Positions 17,874 to 25,475 of a stretch of DNA of 52,873 nucleotides are shown one piece after another. The DNA is from Streptomyces sp. AW19M42 (lineage in GTDB: Bacteria; Actinomycetota; Actinomycetes; Streptomycetales; Streptomycetaceae): assembly GCA_000470535.1 (NCBI GenBank), contig CBRG010000246.1:1-52873 (forward strand). Reading direction: 5' to 3'. The notes under the pieces are model-generated. The model had not been told where the DNA came from. It did no database searches and saw only the letters and a list, made by a program, of their open reading frames with translations. Every line of letters starts with the position of its first letter. Positions within the stretch are counted from its first letter, which is position 1. The position numbers and the translations under genes are program-made.

Positions 17874-17926
17874 CATGGAGAAGGCCCACGCCCCGGACTG
17901 CATCCGGGGCGCGGGCCTTCTCCATG
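17874..17926. terminator. Bidirectional terminator between livF and pdtaR
   Basis: Very long inverted repeat: 17874-17897 pairs with 17903-17926 (CATGGAGAAGGCCC.../...GGGCCTTCTCCATG) with one mismatch and a 5-nt loop. It ends 11 bp before the stop of the convergent pdtaR gene and serves both directions. Confidence 0.88.
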
Positions 17927-17936
17927 TACTGCGGGA

Positions 17937-18593
17937 CTACTCCGCGGCCTTCTTCTTCTCCTCGGCGTCCTCGATCAACGCCTCGGCCAGCTGCTGCATC
18001 GACAGCCGCCGGTCCATCGACGTCTTCTGGATCCAGCGGAACGCCGCGGGCTCGGAGAGCCCGTAGTCCGTCTGCAGAATGCTCTTCGCCCGGTCCACCA
18101 GCTTCCGGGTCTCCAGCCGCTGCGACAGGTCCGCGACCTCGCCCTCCAGTGCCTTCAGCTCCGCGAACCGCGACACCGCCATCTCGATGGCCGGCACCAC
18201 ATCGCTCTTGCTGAACGGCTTCACCAGGTACGCCATCGCCCCGGCGTCCCGGGCCCGCTCCACGAGGTCGCGCTGCGAGAACGCGGTGAGCATCAGGACC
18301 GGCGCGATGGACTCCTCGGCGATCTTCTCGGCGGCGGAGATCCCGTCGAGGACCGGCATCTTCACATCGAGGATGACCAGGTCCGGCTTGTGCTCCCGGG
18401 CCAGCTCGACAGCCTGCTGCCCGTCCCCGGCCTCACCGACGACCGAGTACCCCTCTTCCTCCAGCATCTCTTTCAGGTCGAGGCGGATGAGCGCCTCGTC
18501 CTCAGCGATGACGACGCGGGTCGTCAGCGGCGGAACGTGCGACTTGTCGTCGTCGGACGCGTCTACGGGCTGGGGCGACTCGGGGGTGGTCAC
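17937..18593 (-). CDS. pdtaR: ANTAR-domain response regulator (PdtaR-like)
   Basis: 218-residue RNA-binding response regulator. The receiver domain (about 25-140) has phospho-acceptor Asp76 in VILDVKMPVLDG, the acidic pair E31/D32, Thr103 and Lys125 (YLVKPFS). A helical ANTAR domain follows (about 152-208: LVDRAKSILQTDYGLSEPAAFRWIQKTSMDRR). Family members bind paired-hexaloop RNA hairpins to prevent termination, and the mycobacterial homologue PdtaR pairs with histidine kinase PdtaS. No kinase is adjacent here. It has a GTG start. The palindrome CTTGATCAAG (18601-18610) lies just upstream and may be part of its control region. The acidic/Lys-rich tail is usual. Confidence 0.93.
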   Translation of the reverse strand: MTTPESPQPVDASDDDKSHVPPLTTRVVIAEDEALIRLDLKEMLEEEGYSVVGEAGDGQQAVELAREHKPDLVILDVKMPVLDGISAAEKIAEESIAPVLMLTAFSQRDLVERARDAGAMAYLVKPFSKSDVVPAIEMAVSRFAELKALEGEVADLSQRLETRKLVDRAKSILQTDYGLSEPAAFRWIQKTSMDRRLSMQQLAEALIEDAEEKKKAAE

Positions 18594-18676
18594 GGGGCTC
18601 CTTGATCAAGACAGGGGTGCTGCTCCCAAGAGCCTACCTAGTTACGGTATGTTTGAGGCACGGAGGGTCGCGCACA

Positions 18677-18786
18677 TCCTTCGTTTCAAAGGGGCCCCGG
18701 TAGCCCAGCGGTAGAGGCCATGGATTCAAAACCCATACAGCGTCGGTTCGAATCCGACTCGGGGCACTTCTCCTTCGTTTCTAAGG
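18677..18786. repeat. 16-bp direct repeats bracketing the tRNA gene
   Basis: TCCTTCGTTTCAAAGG at 18677-18692 and TCCTTCGTTTCTAAGG at 18771-18786 (15 of 16 identical) flank the tRNA almost exactly, 1 bp before and 4 bp after it. A second 9-bp pair, TTGAGGCAC, lies outside them at 18653-18661 and 18787-18795. Each 16-mer can form a small CCTT/AAGG hairpin, so the downstream copy may also serve as the tRNA terminator. Confidence 0.8.
18694..18766 (+). tRNA. tRNA-Leu(CAA), class-I shape
   Basis: Cloverleaf by eye: acceptor GCCCCGG (18694-18700) with TCGGGGC (18759-18765) and discriminator A18766. The D arm is GCC/GGC with loop CAGCGGTAGA. The anticodon stem ATGGA/CCCAT has an A-C mismatch next to the loop TTCAAAA, giving anticodon CAA (18727-18729). 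The variable loop is five bases. The T arm is GTCGG TTCGAAT CCGAC. CCA is not encoded. CAA means leucine (UUG), yet bacterial tRNA-Leu normally has a long variable arm, which is absent here. Confidence 0.8.
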
Positions 18787-18877
18787 TTGAGGCACATATT
18801 GGCGATCTTCACCCTTGCTGATGAAGGCGCCTTCGAACCGCGCACACGCCAGCGAAGGTCGCACAAGACTCCACCGC

Positions 18878-19657
18878 ATGGAACAGCACAATCCGTCGAT
18901 TCGTGACGAAGCACTCGCCCTCTTGAGGGGCGGGACCACAAATCGAGCGGTCGCGGAGCTCCTCAATGTGCCTCGCGGAACAGTCGGCTGGTGGCTGTAC
19001 GAGGATCGCAAACGACGCGGGATCGAGTACGTCCAGCCGACCGACTGCCCCTTATGCACCGGTCGCGAGTTCGATCGTCTCGCCTACTCCTATCTGCTGG
19101 GGCTCTATCTGGGCGACGGCCACATCATCTCCAAGCCGAAACAGCACCATCTGTCGATCTTCTGCGGCGATGCACATCCGGGACTGATCGATGAGGCCGA
19201 GTCGGCCATCCGCCGAGTAATGCCCATGCCCCGCACGGGGAGGCGCCATAGAAATGGCTGCGTCGAGGTCAAGTCCTACACAAAGCACTGGACATGCGTC
19301 TTCCCGCAGCACGGCCCTGGCAAAAAGCACGACCGCCCGATCATCCTCGAACCCTGGCAGCAGGAGATCGTCGACGCGCACCCCTGGGACTTCATCCGTG
19401 GGCTCATCCACTCCGACGGGTGCCGGAACATGAACTGGACGACCAGGATGGTCGGCGGCGTGCGAAAGCGGTACGAGTACCCCCGGTACTGGTTCACCAA
19501 TGTCTCGGACGACATCCGCCGCCTCTACACCGACACCCTGGACAAGCTCGGCATCGAGTGGACGCACTGCACCCGCGCGGGCAGGGAGTACAACATCTCC
19601 GTCGCCCGACGGGCATCCGTGGCGCTCATGGATGCACACGTCGGGCCGAAATACTGA
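18878..19657 (+). CDS. HTH + double LAGLIDADG homing-endonuclease-like protein
   Basis: 259 residues from the ATG at 18878; an ATG at 18821 or TTG at 18815 would add an N-terminal stretch of poor character. The N-terminal helix-turn-helix (about 7-45: ALLRGGTTNRAVAELLNVPRGTVGWWL) is followed by CPLC (57-60). Then come two LAGLIDADG motifs exactly 100 residues apart: LLGLYLGDG (D80) and FIRGLIHSDG (D180), both keeping the acidic residue used for metal binding and DNA cleavage. The protein is free-standing, with no intein or intron around it. Codon 59 is TTA (19052-19054), so translation would need the bldA tRNA. G+C is lower than in neighbours (71 of 120 bases over 19081-19200). It lies just after the tRNA and 6 bp from the convergent pyk. 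Confidence 0.72.
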   Translation: MEQHNPSIRDEALALLRGGTTNRAVAELLNVPRGTVGWWLYEDRKRRGIEYVQPTDCPLCTGREFDRLAYSYLLGLYLGDGHIISKPKQHHLSIFCGDAHPGLIDEAESAIRRVMPMPRTGRRHRNGCVEVKSYTKHWTCVFPQHGPGKKHDRPIILEPWQQEIVDAHPWDFIRGLIHSDGCRNMNWTTRMVGGVRKRYEYPRYWFTNVSDDIRRLYTDTLDKLGIEWTHCTRAGREYNISVARRASVALMDAHVGPKY

Positions 19658-19663
19658 GCTGCC

Positions 19664-21097
19664 CTACTTCGGGCTGTCGTCCTCGCCGATGTGGTGCACG
19701 CGCACCAGGTTCGTCGAGCCCGCGACTCCGGGCGGGGAGCCGGCGGTGATGACCACGACGTCGCCCTTTTGGCAGCGGCCGATCTTCAGCAGCTCCTCGT
19801 CGACCTGGGCGACCATCGCGTCCGTCGAGTCCACGTGCGGGCCCAGGAACGTCTCCACGCCCCAGGTGAGGTTCAACTGGGAGCGGGTGGCCGGGTCCGG
19901 GGTGAAGGCCAGGAGCGGGATGGGCGAGCGGTAGCGGGAGAGGCGCTTGACCGTGTCGCCGCTCTGGGTGAAGGCCACCAGGAACTTCGCGCCGAGGAAG
20001 TCGCCCATCTCCGCCGCCGCGCGGGCGACCGCGCCACCCTGGGTGCGGGGCTTGTTGCGGTCGGTGAGCGGCGGGAGGCCCTTGGCGAGAATGTCCTCCT
20101 CGGCGGCTTCGACGATGCGGGACATCGTGCGGACCGTCTCGATGGGGTATTTGCCGACGCTGGTCTCGCCGGAGAGCATGACCGCGTCCGTGCCGTCGAT
20201 GACGGCGTTGGCGACGTCGGAGGCCTCGGCGCGGGTGGGGCGGGAGTTGTCGATCATCGAGTCGAGCATCTGGGTGGCGACGATGACCGGCTTGGCGTTG
20301 CGCTTGGCGAGCTTGATGGCGCGCTTCTGGACGATCGGCACCTGCTCCAGGGGCATTTCGACGCCGAGGTCGCCGCGGGCGACCATGATGCCGTCGAAGG
20401 CGGCGACGATGTCGTCGATGTTGTCGACGGCCTGGGGCTTCTCGACCTTGGCGATGACGGGGAGACGACGGCCTTCCTCGTCCATGACGCGGTGGACGGG
20501 TTCGATGTCGCGTCCGCTGCGTACGAAGGAGAGGGCGATGATGTCCGCGCCGGTACGCAGGGCCCAGCGGAGGTCGTCGATGTCCTTCTCGGAGAGGGCG
20601 GGGACGGAGACCGCGACGCCGGGGAGGTTGAGTCCCTTGTGGTCGGAGACCATGCCGCCCTCGATGACGGTGGTGTGGACGCGGGGTCCGTCGACGTCGG
20701 TGACTTCGAGGGTGACGCGTCCGTCGTCGATGAGGATGCGTTCGCCGGGGGTGACGTCGGCGTTGAGGCCTTCGTAGGTGGTGCCGCAGGTGTGGCGGTC
20801 ACCTTCCATGGGTTCGACGGTGATGGTGAAGTCGTCGCCGCGTTCAAGGAGTACGGGTCCTTCGCGGAAGCGTCCGAGGCGGATCTTCGGGCCTTGAAGG
20901 TCTGCGAGGATTCCGACGCTGCGTCCGGCTTCGTCGGATGCTTTGCGTACTCGGTGGTAGCGCTCTTCGTGTTCGGCGTAGGTGCCGTGGCTGAGGTTGA
21001 GGCGGGCGATGTCCATACCCGCCTCAACCAGGGCCTTGATCTGGTCGTATGTGTCGGTGGCGGGTCCTAGGGTGCAAACGATTTTTGCTCGGCGCAT
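19664..21097 (-). CDS. pyk: Pyruvate kinase
   Basis: 477-residue glycolytic enzyme converting phosphoenolpyruvate and ADP to pyruvate and ATP in the cytosol. Hallmarks are MRRAKIVCTLGPAT, ARLNLSHG, ILADLQGPKIRLG, the active-site Lys region VIAKVEKPQAVDNIDDI, MVARGDLGVEM and ATQMLDSMIDNSRPTRAEASDVANAV. The C-terminal allosteric domain is present and the length is normal. The gene is convergent with the LAGLIDADG-type gene (6-bp gap, no terminator between). A plausible promoter lies 55-84 bp upstream. From memory, many Streptomyces carry two pyk genes. Confidence 0.97.
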   Translation of the reverse strand: MRRAKIVCTLGPATDTYDQIKALVEAGMDIARLNLSHGTYAEHEERYHRVRKASDEAGRSVGILADLQGPKIRLGRFREGPVLLERGDDFTITVEPMEGDRHTCGTTYEGLNADVTPGERILIDDGRVTLEVTDVDGPRVHTTVIEGGMVSDHKGLNLPGVAVSVPALSEKDIDDLRWALRTGADIIALSFVRSGRDIEPVHRVMDEEGRRLPVIAKVEKPQAVDNIDDIVAAFDGIMVARGDLGVEMPLEQVPIVQKRAIKLAKRNAKPVIVATQMLDSMIDNSRPTRAEASDVANAVIDGTDAVMLSGETSVGKYPIETVRTMSRIVEAAEEDILAKGLPPLTDRNKPRTQGGAVARAAAEMGDFLGAKFLVAFTQSGDTVKRLSRYRSPIPLLAFTPDPATRSQLNLTWGVETFLGPHVDSTDAMVAQVDEELLKIGRCQKGDVVVITAGSPPGVAGSTNLVRVHHIGEDDSPK

Positions 21098-21151
21098 GGT
21101 TTGAGCCTAAACCTTACCTACGGGTAGGGAATTGGCTCGGGAGGACTGCTC

Positions 21152-21181
21152 AACATCCTTTGGGTGAGGGCGTTTTGACAA
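21152..21181 (-). promoter_or_regulatory. Candidate pyk promoter
   Basis: On the minus strand, TTGTCA (21176-21181) and GATGTT (21152-21157) are spaced by 18 bp, a fair match to a vegetative promoter, ending 55 bp before the pyk start. Confidence 0.45.
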
Positions 21182-21222
21182 GTGTTGAATTGTGCGGCGG
21201 GGTGCTCGGATGAGCATTCCGG

Positions 21223-21921
21223 TCAGAGGGTCGGTGGGGTCATGATGAAGCGGGCGTTCACCTGGGCACTGACTGTCTGGCGTTGTGGTTCGAGGTCGAG
21301 TGCGGGGGCGGCTTCGGACGGGGCGCCGGCGAATCCGCGGGTGGCGCCGTAGCCGCCGGGCGCTGCGGGCATGGCGGGGGCGGTGTTCTCGGCGCCGAGG
21401 TCGGCCAGTTCGACGAGGGCGGCGAGCCCGGCTCCGACGGCGTCGGCGTATTCGCGGGCGCGCTGGACCGCTTCGCGTACGGCTTGGCGGCGGGCTTCGC
21501 CGTGGGCGGGCGAGTTGGGGCGCAGGGCCCACCAGGGGCCGTCGATGCGGGTCATGTCGAGGTCCGCGATGCGGGTGGTGAATTCACCGAGTGCGGTGAA
21601 GTCGCCCAGTACGGCGGTGATGTGGACGCGTCCGTGGTAAGCGCGGACCTTCTCGTCGCGGCCGCGTTGGGTGAGTTCGGGGGTGATGGAGAAGGCGCCG
21701 GTTTCGAGTTTCTCGACGGCTTCTCCGTAGGTGCGGGCGAGTTCGAGGACGGTGGTGTTGCGTCGGGTGAGGTCTTCGAGGGCGGTGCGGCGGTCCCTTC
21801 CCCGGGCGCTGACGGTGATGCCGACGCGGGCGATCTCGGGGTCGATCTCCAGGCGGGCTTCGCCGCGGACGGCGAGGCGGGGGTAGTCGGGGGTGCCGTA
21901 GGGGTACGGGGTGTCGGTCAT
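21223..21921 (-). CDS. SIMPL-domain (DUF541) protein
   Basis: 232-residue SIMPL/DUF541 family protein; the fold is widespread in bacteria and its role is uncertain (some members are periplasmic and stress-linked). The N-terminus MTDTPYPYGTPDYPRLAVRGEARLEIDPEIARVGITVSA shows the conserved opening strand with the RGEA...P..A pattern but no signal peptide, so this copy is probably cytosolic. The helix EARRQAVREAVQRAREYADAVG is the family's central helix. The C-terminus has a Gly/Ala/Pro-rich insert before the last strand. It is followed by the pyk promoter region and is divergent from the nucleotidase gene. Confidence 0.82.
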   Translation of the reverse strand: MTDTPYPYGTPDYPRLAVRGEARLEIDPEIARVGITVSARGRDRRTALEDLTRRNTTVLELARTYGEAVEKLETGAFSITPELTQRGRDEKVRAYHGRVHITAVLGDFTALGEFTTRIADLDMTRIDGPWWALRPNSPAHGEARRQAVREAVQRAREYADAVGAGLAALVELADLGAENTAPAMPAAPGGYGATRGFAGAPSEAAPALDLEPQRQTVSAQVNARFIMTPPTL

Positions 21922-22011
21922 GGGTCCACTGTGGCACTCGGGTATGACAGCTGGTGGTCATCGAAACGAAACCTGTAAGGGGTGTTGCCGGGTGTGGTGC
22001 GTGGGTGATTA

Positions 22012-22055
22012 TCTACGCGCGTTGTCCATGCGTGTGCGAGGTCTACGCGCGTTGT
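22012..22055. promoter_or_regulatory. Direct repeat TCTACGCGCGTTGT upstream of the nucleotidase
   Basis: The 14-mer TCTACGCGCGTTGT occurs at 22012-22025 and 22042-22055, 30 bp apart (about three helical turns), in the 180-bp divergent promoter between the SIMPL and nucleotidase genes. The palindromic core ACGCGCGT suggests a dimeric regulator bound twice. It does not resemble a PHO box. Confidence 0.45.
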
Positions 22056-22101
22056 GCGGCGAGAGCACTGGTAAGGACAGAACTGAGATGTGGGAGACGA
22101 G

Positions 22102-23925
22102 ATGCCGCTGAACCGAAGGACGTTCCTGGGCACATCGGCCGCGGCCGGCGCCGGTGTCGCGATCGTGGGCGGTGGAGCGGTTCCTGCCGAGGCGCACGGT
22201 CACGGGCATGGGCACGGACACGGACACGGTCAGGGGCGTCCGCAGAAGCGGTACTCGTTCACCGTGATGGGCACGACGGATCTGCACGGCAACGTCTTCA
22301 ACTGGGACTACTTCACGGACCGGGAGTTCGACGACAAGGATCACAACGACGTCGGGCTGGCGAAGATCTCGACGCTGGTGGAGCAGGTGCGGCGGGAGAA
22401 GGGCCGTCACAACACCCTGATGATCGATGCGGGTGACACGATCCAGGGCACGCAGTTGTCGTACTACTACGCGAAGATCGATCCGATCACCGCGAAGCGT
22501 GGTCCGGTGCATCCGATGGCGCAGGCGATGAACGTGATCGGCTATGACGCGGCGGCGCTGGGCAACCACGAGTTCAACTACGGCATTCCGGTGCTGCGCA
22601 AGTTCGAGGAGCAGTGTGACTTCCCGCTGCTGGGTGCGAACGCGCTGGACGCGAAGACGCTGAAGCCGGCGTTCGCGCCGTATGTGATCAAGAAGCTGCG
22701 TACGCCGCACGGCCGGGATGTGAAGGTGGCGATCCTGGGGCTGACGAATCCGGGTATCGCCATCTGGGACAAGGTGAACGTCGGCGGCAAGATGGTGTTC
22801 CCGGGCCTTGAGGAGCAGGCGGCGAAGTTCGTGCCTCGGCTGCGCTCCATGGGTGCGGATGTGGTGATCGTGTCGGCGCACTCGGGGAACAGCGGGACGT
22901 CGTCGTACGGGGATCAGATTCCGTACGTGGAGAATGCCGCGGGTCTGGTGGCGGAGCAGGTGCCGGGGATCGACGCGATTCTGGTGGGTCACGCGCATCT
23001 GGAGATCCCCGAGTACTTCGTGGAGAACAAGCAGACCGGTAAGAAGGTCGTGCTTTCCGAGCCGTTGAAGTGGGGGCAGCGGCTGACGCTGTTCGACTTC
23101 GATCTGGTGTGGGAGAAGGGCCGCTGGGTGGTCGAGAAGGCCGGTTCGCAGGTGCTGAACTCCAACACGGCGGCGGAGGACCGGCGGATCACGAGGTTGC
23201 TGGCGGACGAGCACAAGAAGGTCGTGGCGTACGTCAATCAGGTGATCGGTACGTCGACGGCGGCGATGACGACGGCCGAGGCGGCGTGGAAGGACGAGCC
23301 GATCATCGATCTGATCAACGTGGTTCAGGCGGAGACGGTGAAGGAGGCGCTGGCGGGTGGCGAGTACGCGTCGCTTCCGGTGTTGTCGCAGGCGTCCTGC
23401 TTCTCGCGTACGGCGCAGATTCCGGCCGGTGATGTGACGATCAAGGATGCGGCGGGGCTGTATCCGTTCGAGAACACCCTTGAGGCACGGTTGGTGACGG
23501 GTGCGCAGGTCAAGGATTATCTGGAGTTCTCGGCGCGGTATTACGTGCAGACGGCGGCCGGCGCTCCGGTGGATACGGCGAAGCTGACGAACGCGGACGG
23601 CACTCCGGATTACAACTATGACGCGGTGTCGGGTCTGACGTATGAGATCGACATCGCGAAGCCGAACGGTTCGCGGATTGTCGGTCTCTCGTTCGAGGGC
23701 AAGGCGATTGATCCGGCGGCGCAGTTCGTGCTGGCGGTGAACAACTACCGGGCGAGCGGCGGGGGCAACTTCCCGCATGTGCCGGGCGCGAAGCAGTTGT
23801 GGGCGAATTCGGAGGAGATCCGGAACACCATTATCGCGTGGGTGCAGGCGAAGGGTTCGGTGGACGGTACACAGTTCGCTTCGGTGGACTGGCGGCTGAC
23901 GCGGGACGGTACGCCGGTGTTCTAG
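22102..23925 (+). CDS. Tat-exported 5'-nucleotidase / 2',3'-cyclic phosphodiesterase
   Basis: 607-residue metallophosphoesterase of the UshA/CpdB type that would release phosphate and nucleosides from extracellular nucleotides. The N-terminus PLNRRTFLGTSAAAG is a twin-arginine signal. Directly after the signal (residues 31-43) lies a run of alternating His-Gly. The N-terminal catalytic domain has the five metal motifs: TTDLHGN, DAGDTIQG, LGNHEFNYG, SAHSGN and GHAHLEIP. The C-terminal 5'-nucleotidase domain (about 340-590) includes YPFENTL and NNYRASGGGNF. The ATG at 22102 is preferred to the GTG at 22090 because it starts the Tat motif properly. It is monocistronic, with repeats and a hairpin downstream. 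Confidence 0.9.
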   Translation: MPLNRRTFLGTSAAAGAGVAIVGGGAVPAEAHGHGHGHGHGHGQGRPQKRYSFTVMGTTDLHGNVFNWDYFTDREFDDKDHNDVGLAKISTLVEQVRREKGRHNTLMIDAGDTIQGTQLSYYYAKIDPITAKRGPVHPMAQAMNVIGYDAAALGNHEFNYGIPVLRKFEEQCDFPLLGANALDAKTLKPAFAPYVIKKLRTPHGRDVKVAILGLTNPGIAIWDKVNVGGKMVFPGLEEQAAKFVPRLRSMGADVVIVSAHSGNSGTSSYGDQIPYVENAAGLVAEQVPGIDAILVGHAHLEIPEYFVENKQTGKKVVLSEPLKWGQRLTLFDFDLVWEKGRWVVEKAGSQVLNSNTAAEDRRITRLLADEHKKVVAYVNQVIGTSTAAMTTAEAAWKDEPIIDLINVVQAETVKEALAGGEYASLPVLSQASCFSRTAQIPAGDVTIKDAAGLYPFENTLEARLVTGAQVKDYLEFSARYYVQTAAGAPVDTAKLTNADGTPDYNYDAVSGLTYEIDIAKPNGSRIVGLSFEGKAIDPAAQFVLAVNNYRASGGGNFPHVPGAKQLWANSEEIRNTIIAWVQAKGSVDGTQFASVDWRLTRDGTPVF

Positions 23926-23970
23926 GTCTGCGGTTCTTCTGGGTCTGCGGTCCTTCTGGGTCTGCGGTGG
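23925..23970. repeat. 17-bp tandem repeat at nucleotidase 3' end
   Basis: GGTCTGCGGTTCTTCTG, GGTCTGCGGTCCTTCTG and a partial third GGTCTGCGGT run in tandem at 23925-23941, 23942-23958 and 23959-23968, beginning in the stop codon of the nucleotidase. Confidence 0.75.
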
Positions 23971-24011
23971 GCGGCCGTCTCCTTTCCTTGTGGGGGGGAG
24001 CGGCCGCTTTT
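23971..24011 (+). terminator. Terminator after the nucleotidase gene
   Basis: GCGGCCG (23971-23977) pairs with CGGCCGC (24001-24007), extended by CTCC/GGAG pairing inside, and is followed by TTTT. It lies between convergent genes. Confidence 0.65.
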
Positions 24012-24038
24012 CTGTGTGCCGGTGTGGGGCGGGGAGGG

Positions 24039-25475
24039 TCAGTTGCTCTGGACGAGAGGGGTGAGGGTCGGGGCTTGGGTGGGGATGTTCGGGGTGTGGG
24101 GGGTGAGGCCGAAGGTGGTGAAGGCGGTGCGTTGCGGCAGGTGGTAGGCGGTGGTGTCGGTGAGGTTGTTGAGGATGGTGGCGCTGCGCCAGGCGGCGAG
24201 GCCCAGGTCGGGTGCGCCGACGCCGTGGGTGTGGCGTTCGGCGTTCTGTACGTAGATGTTGCCGGTGATGGCGGGGTCCAGTTCGAGGCGGAACTGCTCG
24301 TCGATGCGGGGGCGGCCCGAGCTGTCGCGGCGCAGGCAAGTGTGGAGGCCGTCGAGCATCTGGTCGAGGGGGCGTTCGCGGTAGCCGGTGGCGAGGACGA
24401 CGGCGTCGGTGGTGAGTCGGGAGCGGGTGCCTTGCTGGATGTGTTCGAGGTGGAGTTCGACGCGGGTGGTGGCGACGCGGCCCGCGGTGCGTACGCAGAC
24501 GCCGGGGGTGAGGGTGGCGTCGGGCCAGCCGCCGTGGAGGGTGCGGCGGTAGAGCTCTTCGTGGATGGCGGTGATGGTGTCGTGGTCGATGCCCTTGTGG
24601 AGTTGCCATTGGTGGGGGACGAGTTCGTCGCGTACGGGTTCGGGGAGGGCGTGGAAGTAGCGGGTGTAGTCGGGGGTGAAGTGTTCGAGGCCGAGTTTGG
24701 AGTACTCCATGGGTGCGAAGGCGGGGGTGCGGGCGAGCCAGTGGAGTTTTTCGTGTCCGGCGGGGCGGGCGCGCAGCAGGTCGAGGAAGATCTCGGCGCC
24801 GGACTGGCCTGAGCCGATGACGGTGATGTGTTCGGCGTTGAGGAGTCGTTCGCGGTGGTGGAGGTAGTCGGCGGAGTGGATGACGGGGACTGATCCGGCT
24901 TCGGCGAGGGGTTTGAGGGGTTCGGGGATGTGGGGTTCGGTGCCGACGCCGAGGGCGATGTGGCGGGTGTGGGTGCGGCCGAGTGCTTCGGCTTCGCCGT
25001 GGGCGTCGAGTTGGGTGAAGTCGACTTCGAAGAGGGCGCGTTCGGTGTTCCAGCGGATGGCGTCGACCTGGTGGCCGAAGTGGAGGCCGGGGAGTTGTTC
25101 GGTGACCCAGCGGCAGTAGGCGTCGTATTCGGCGCGTTGGATGTGGAAGCGCTCGGCGAAGTAGAAGGGGAAGAGCCGGTCGCGGGTGCGTAGGTAGTTG
25201 AGGAAGGTCCAGGGGCTGGTGGGGTCCGCGAGGGTGACGAGGTCTGCGAGGAAGGGGACCTGGAGGCTGGCGCCGTCGATGAGGAGGCCGGGGTGCCAGT
25301 GGAAGGCGGGGCGTTGTTCGTAGAAGGCGGCGGCGAGGGGGCGGGGGCTGCCGGGGATGCCGTGGGCGAGGGCGGCGAGGGAGAGGTTGAAGGGGCCGAT
25401 GCCGATGCCGACGAGGTCGTGGGGCTGGTCGGTCTCGGGTGCGGGCCGGTCGGGCCTGGGTGGCCGGGCTGTCAT
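24039..25475 (-). CDS. Lysine/ornithine N-hydroxylase (SidA/IucD/PvdA family)
   Basis: 478-residue FAD- and NADPH-dependent N-monooxygenase, the enzyme type that hydroxylates lysine, ornithine or cadaverine in hydroxamate siderophore pathways. It has the FAD site GIGIGPFNLSLAAL near the N-terminus, FHWHPGLLIDGASLQVPFLADLVTLADPTSP-type substrate and flavin contacts, the NADPH site VIGSGQSGAEIFLDLL and the closing ATGYRERP. The length is normal. It starts inside the stop of the decarboxylase (ATGA, 25472-25475), so the two are translated together. The closest functional model is DesB of desferrioxamine synthesis, but no acyltransferase (DesC) or synthetase (DesD) gene lies nearby. Confidence 0.9.
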   Translation of the reverse strand: MTARPPRPDRPAPETDQPHDLVGIGIGPFNLSLAALAHGIPGSPRPLAAAFYEQRPAFHWHPGLLIDGASLQVPFLADLVTLADPTSPWTFLNYLRTRDRLFPFYFAERFHIQRAEYDAYCRWVTEQLPGLHFGHQVDAIRWNTERALFEVDFTQLDAHGEAEALGRTHTRHIALGVGTEPHIPEPLKPLAEAGSVPVIHSADYLHHRERLLNAEHITVIGSGQSGAEIFLDLLRARPAGHEKLHWLARTPAFAPMEYSKLGLEHFTPDYTRYFHALPEPVRDELVPHQWQLHKGIDHDTITAIHEELYRRTLHGGWPDATLTPGVCVRTAGRVATTRVELHLEHIQQGTRSRLTTDAVVLATGYRERPLDQMLDGLHTCLRRDSSGRPRIDEQFRLELDPAITGNIYVQNAERHTHGVGAPDLGLAAWRSATILNNLTDTTAYHLPQRTAFTTFGLTPHTPNIPTQAPTLTPLVQSN

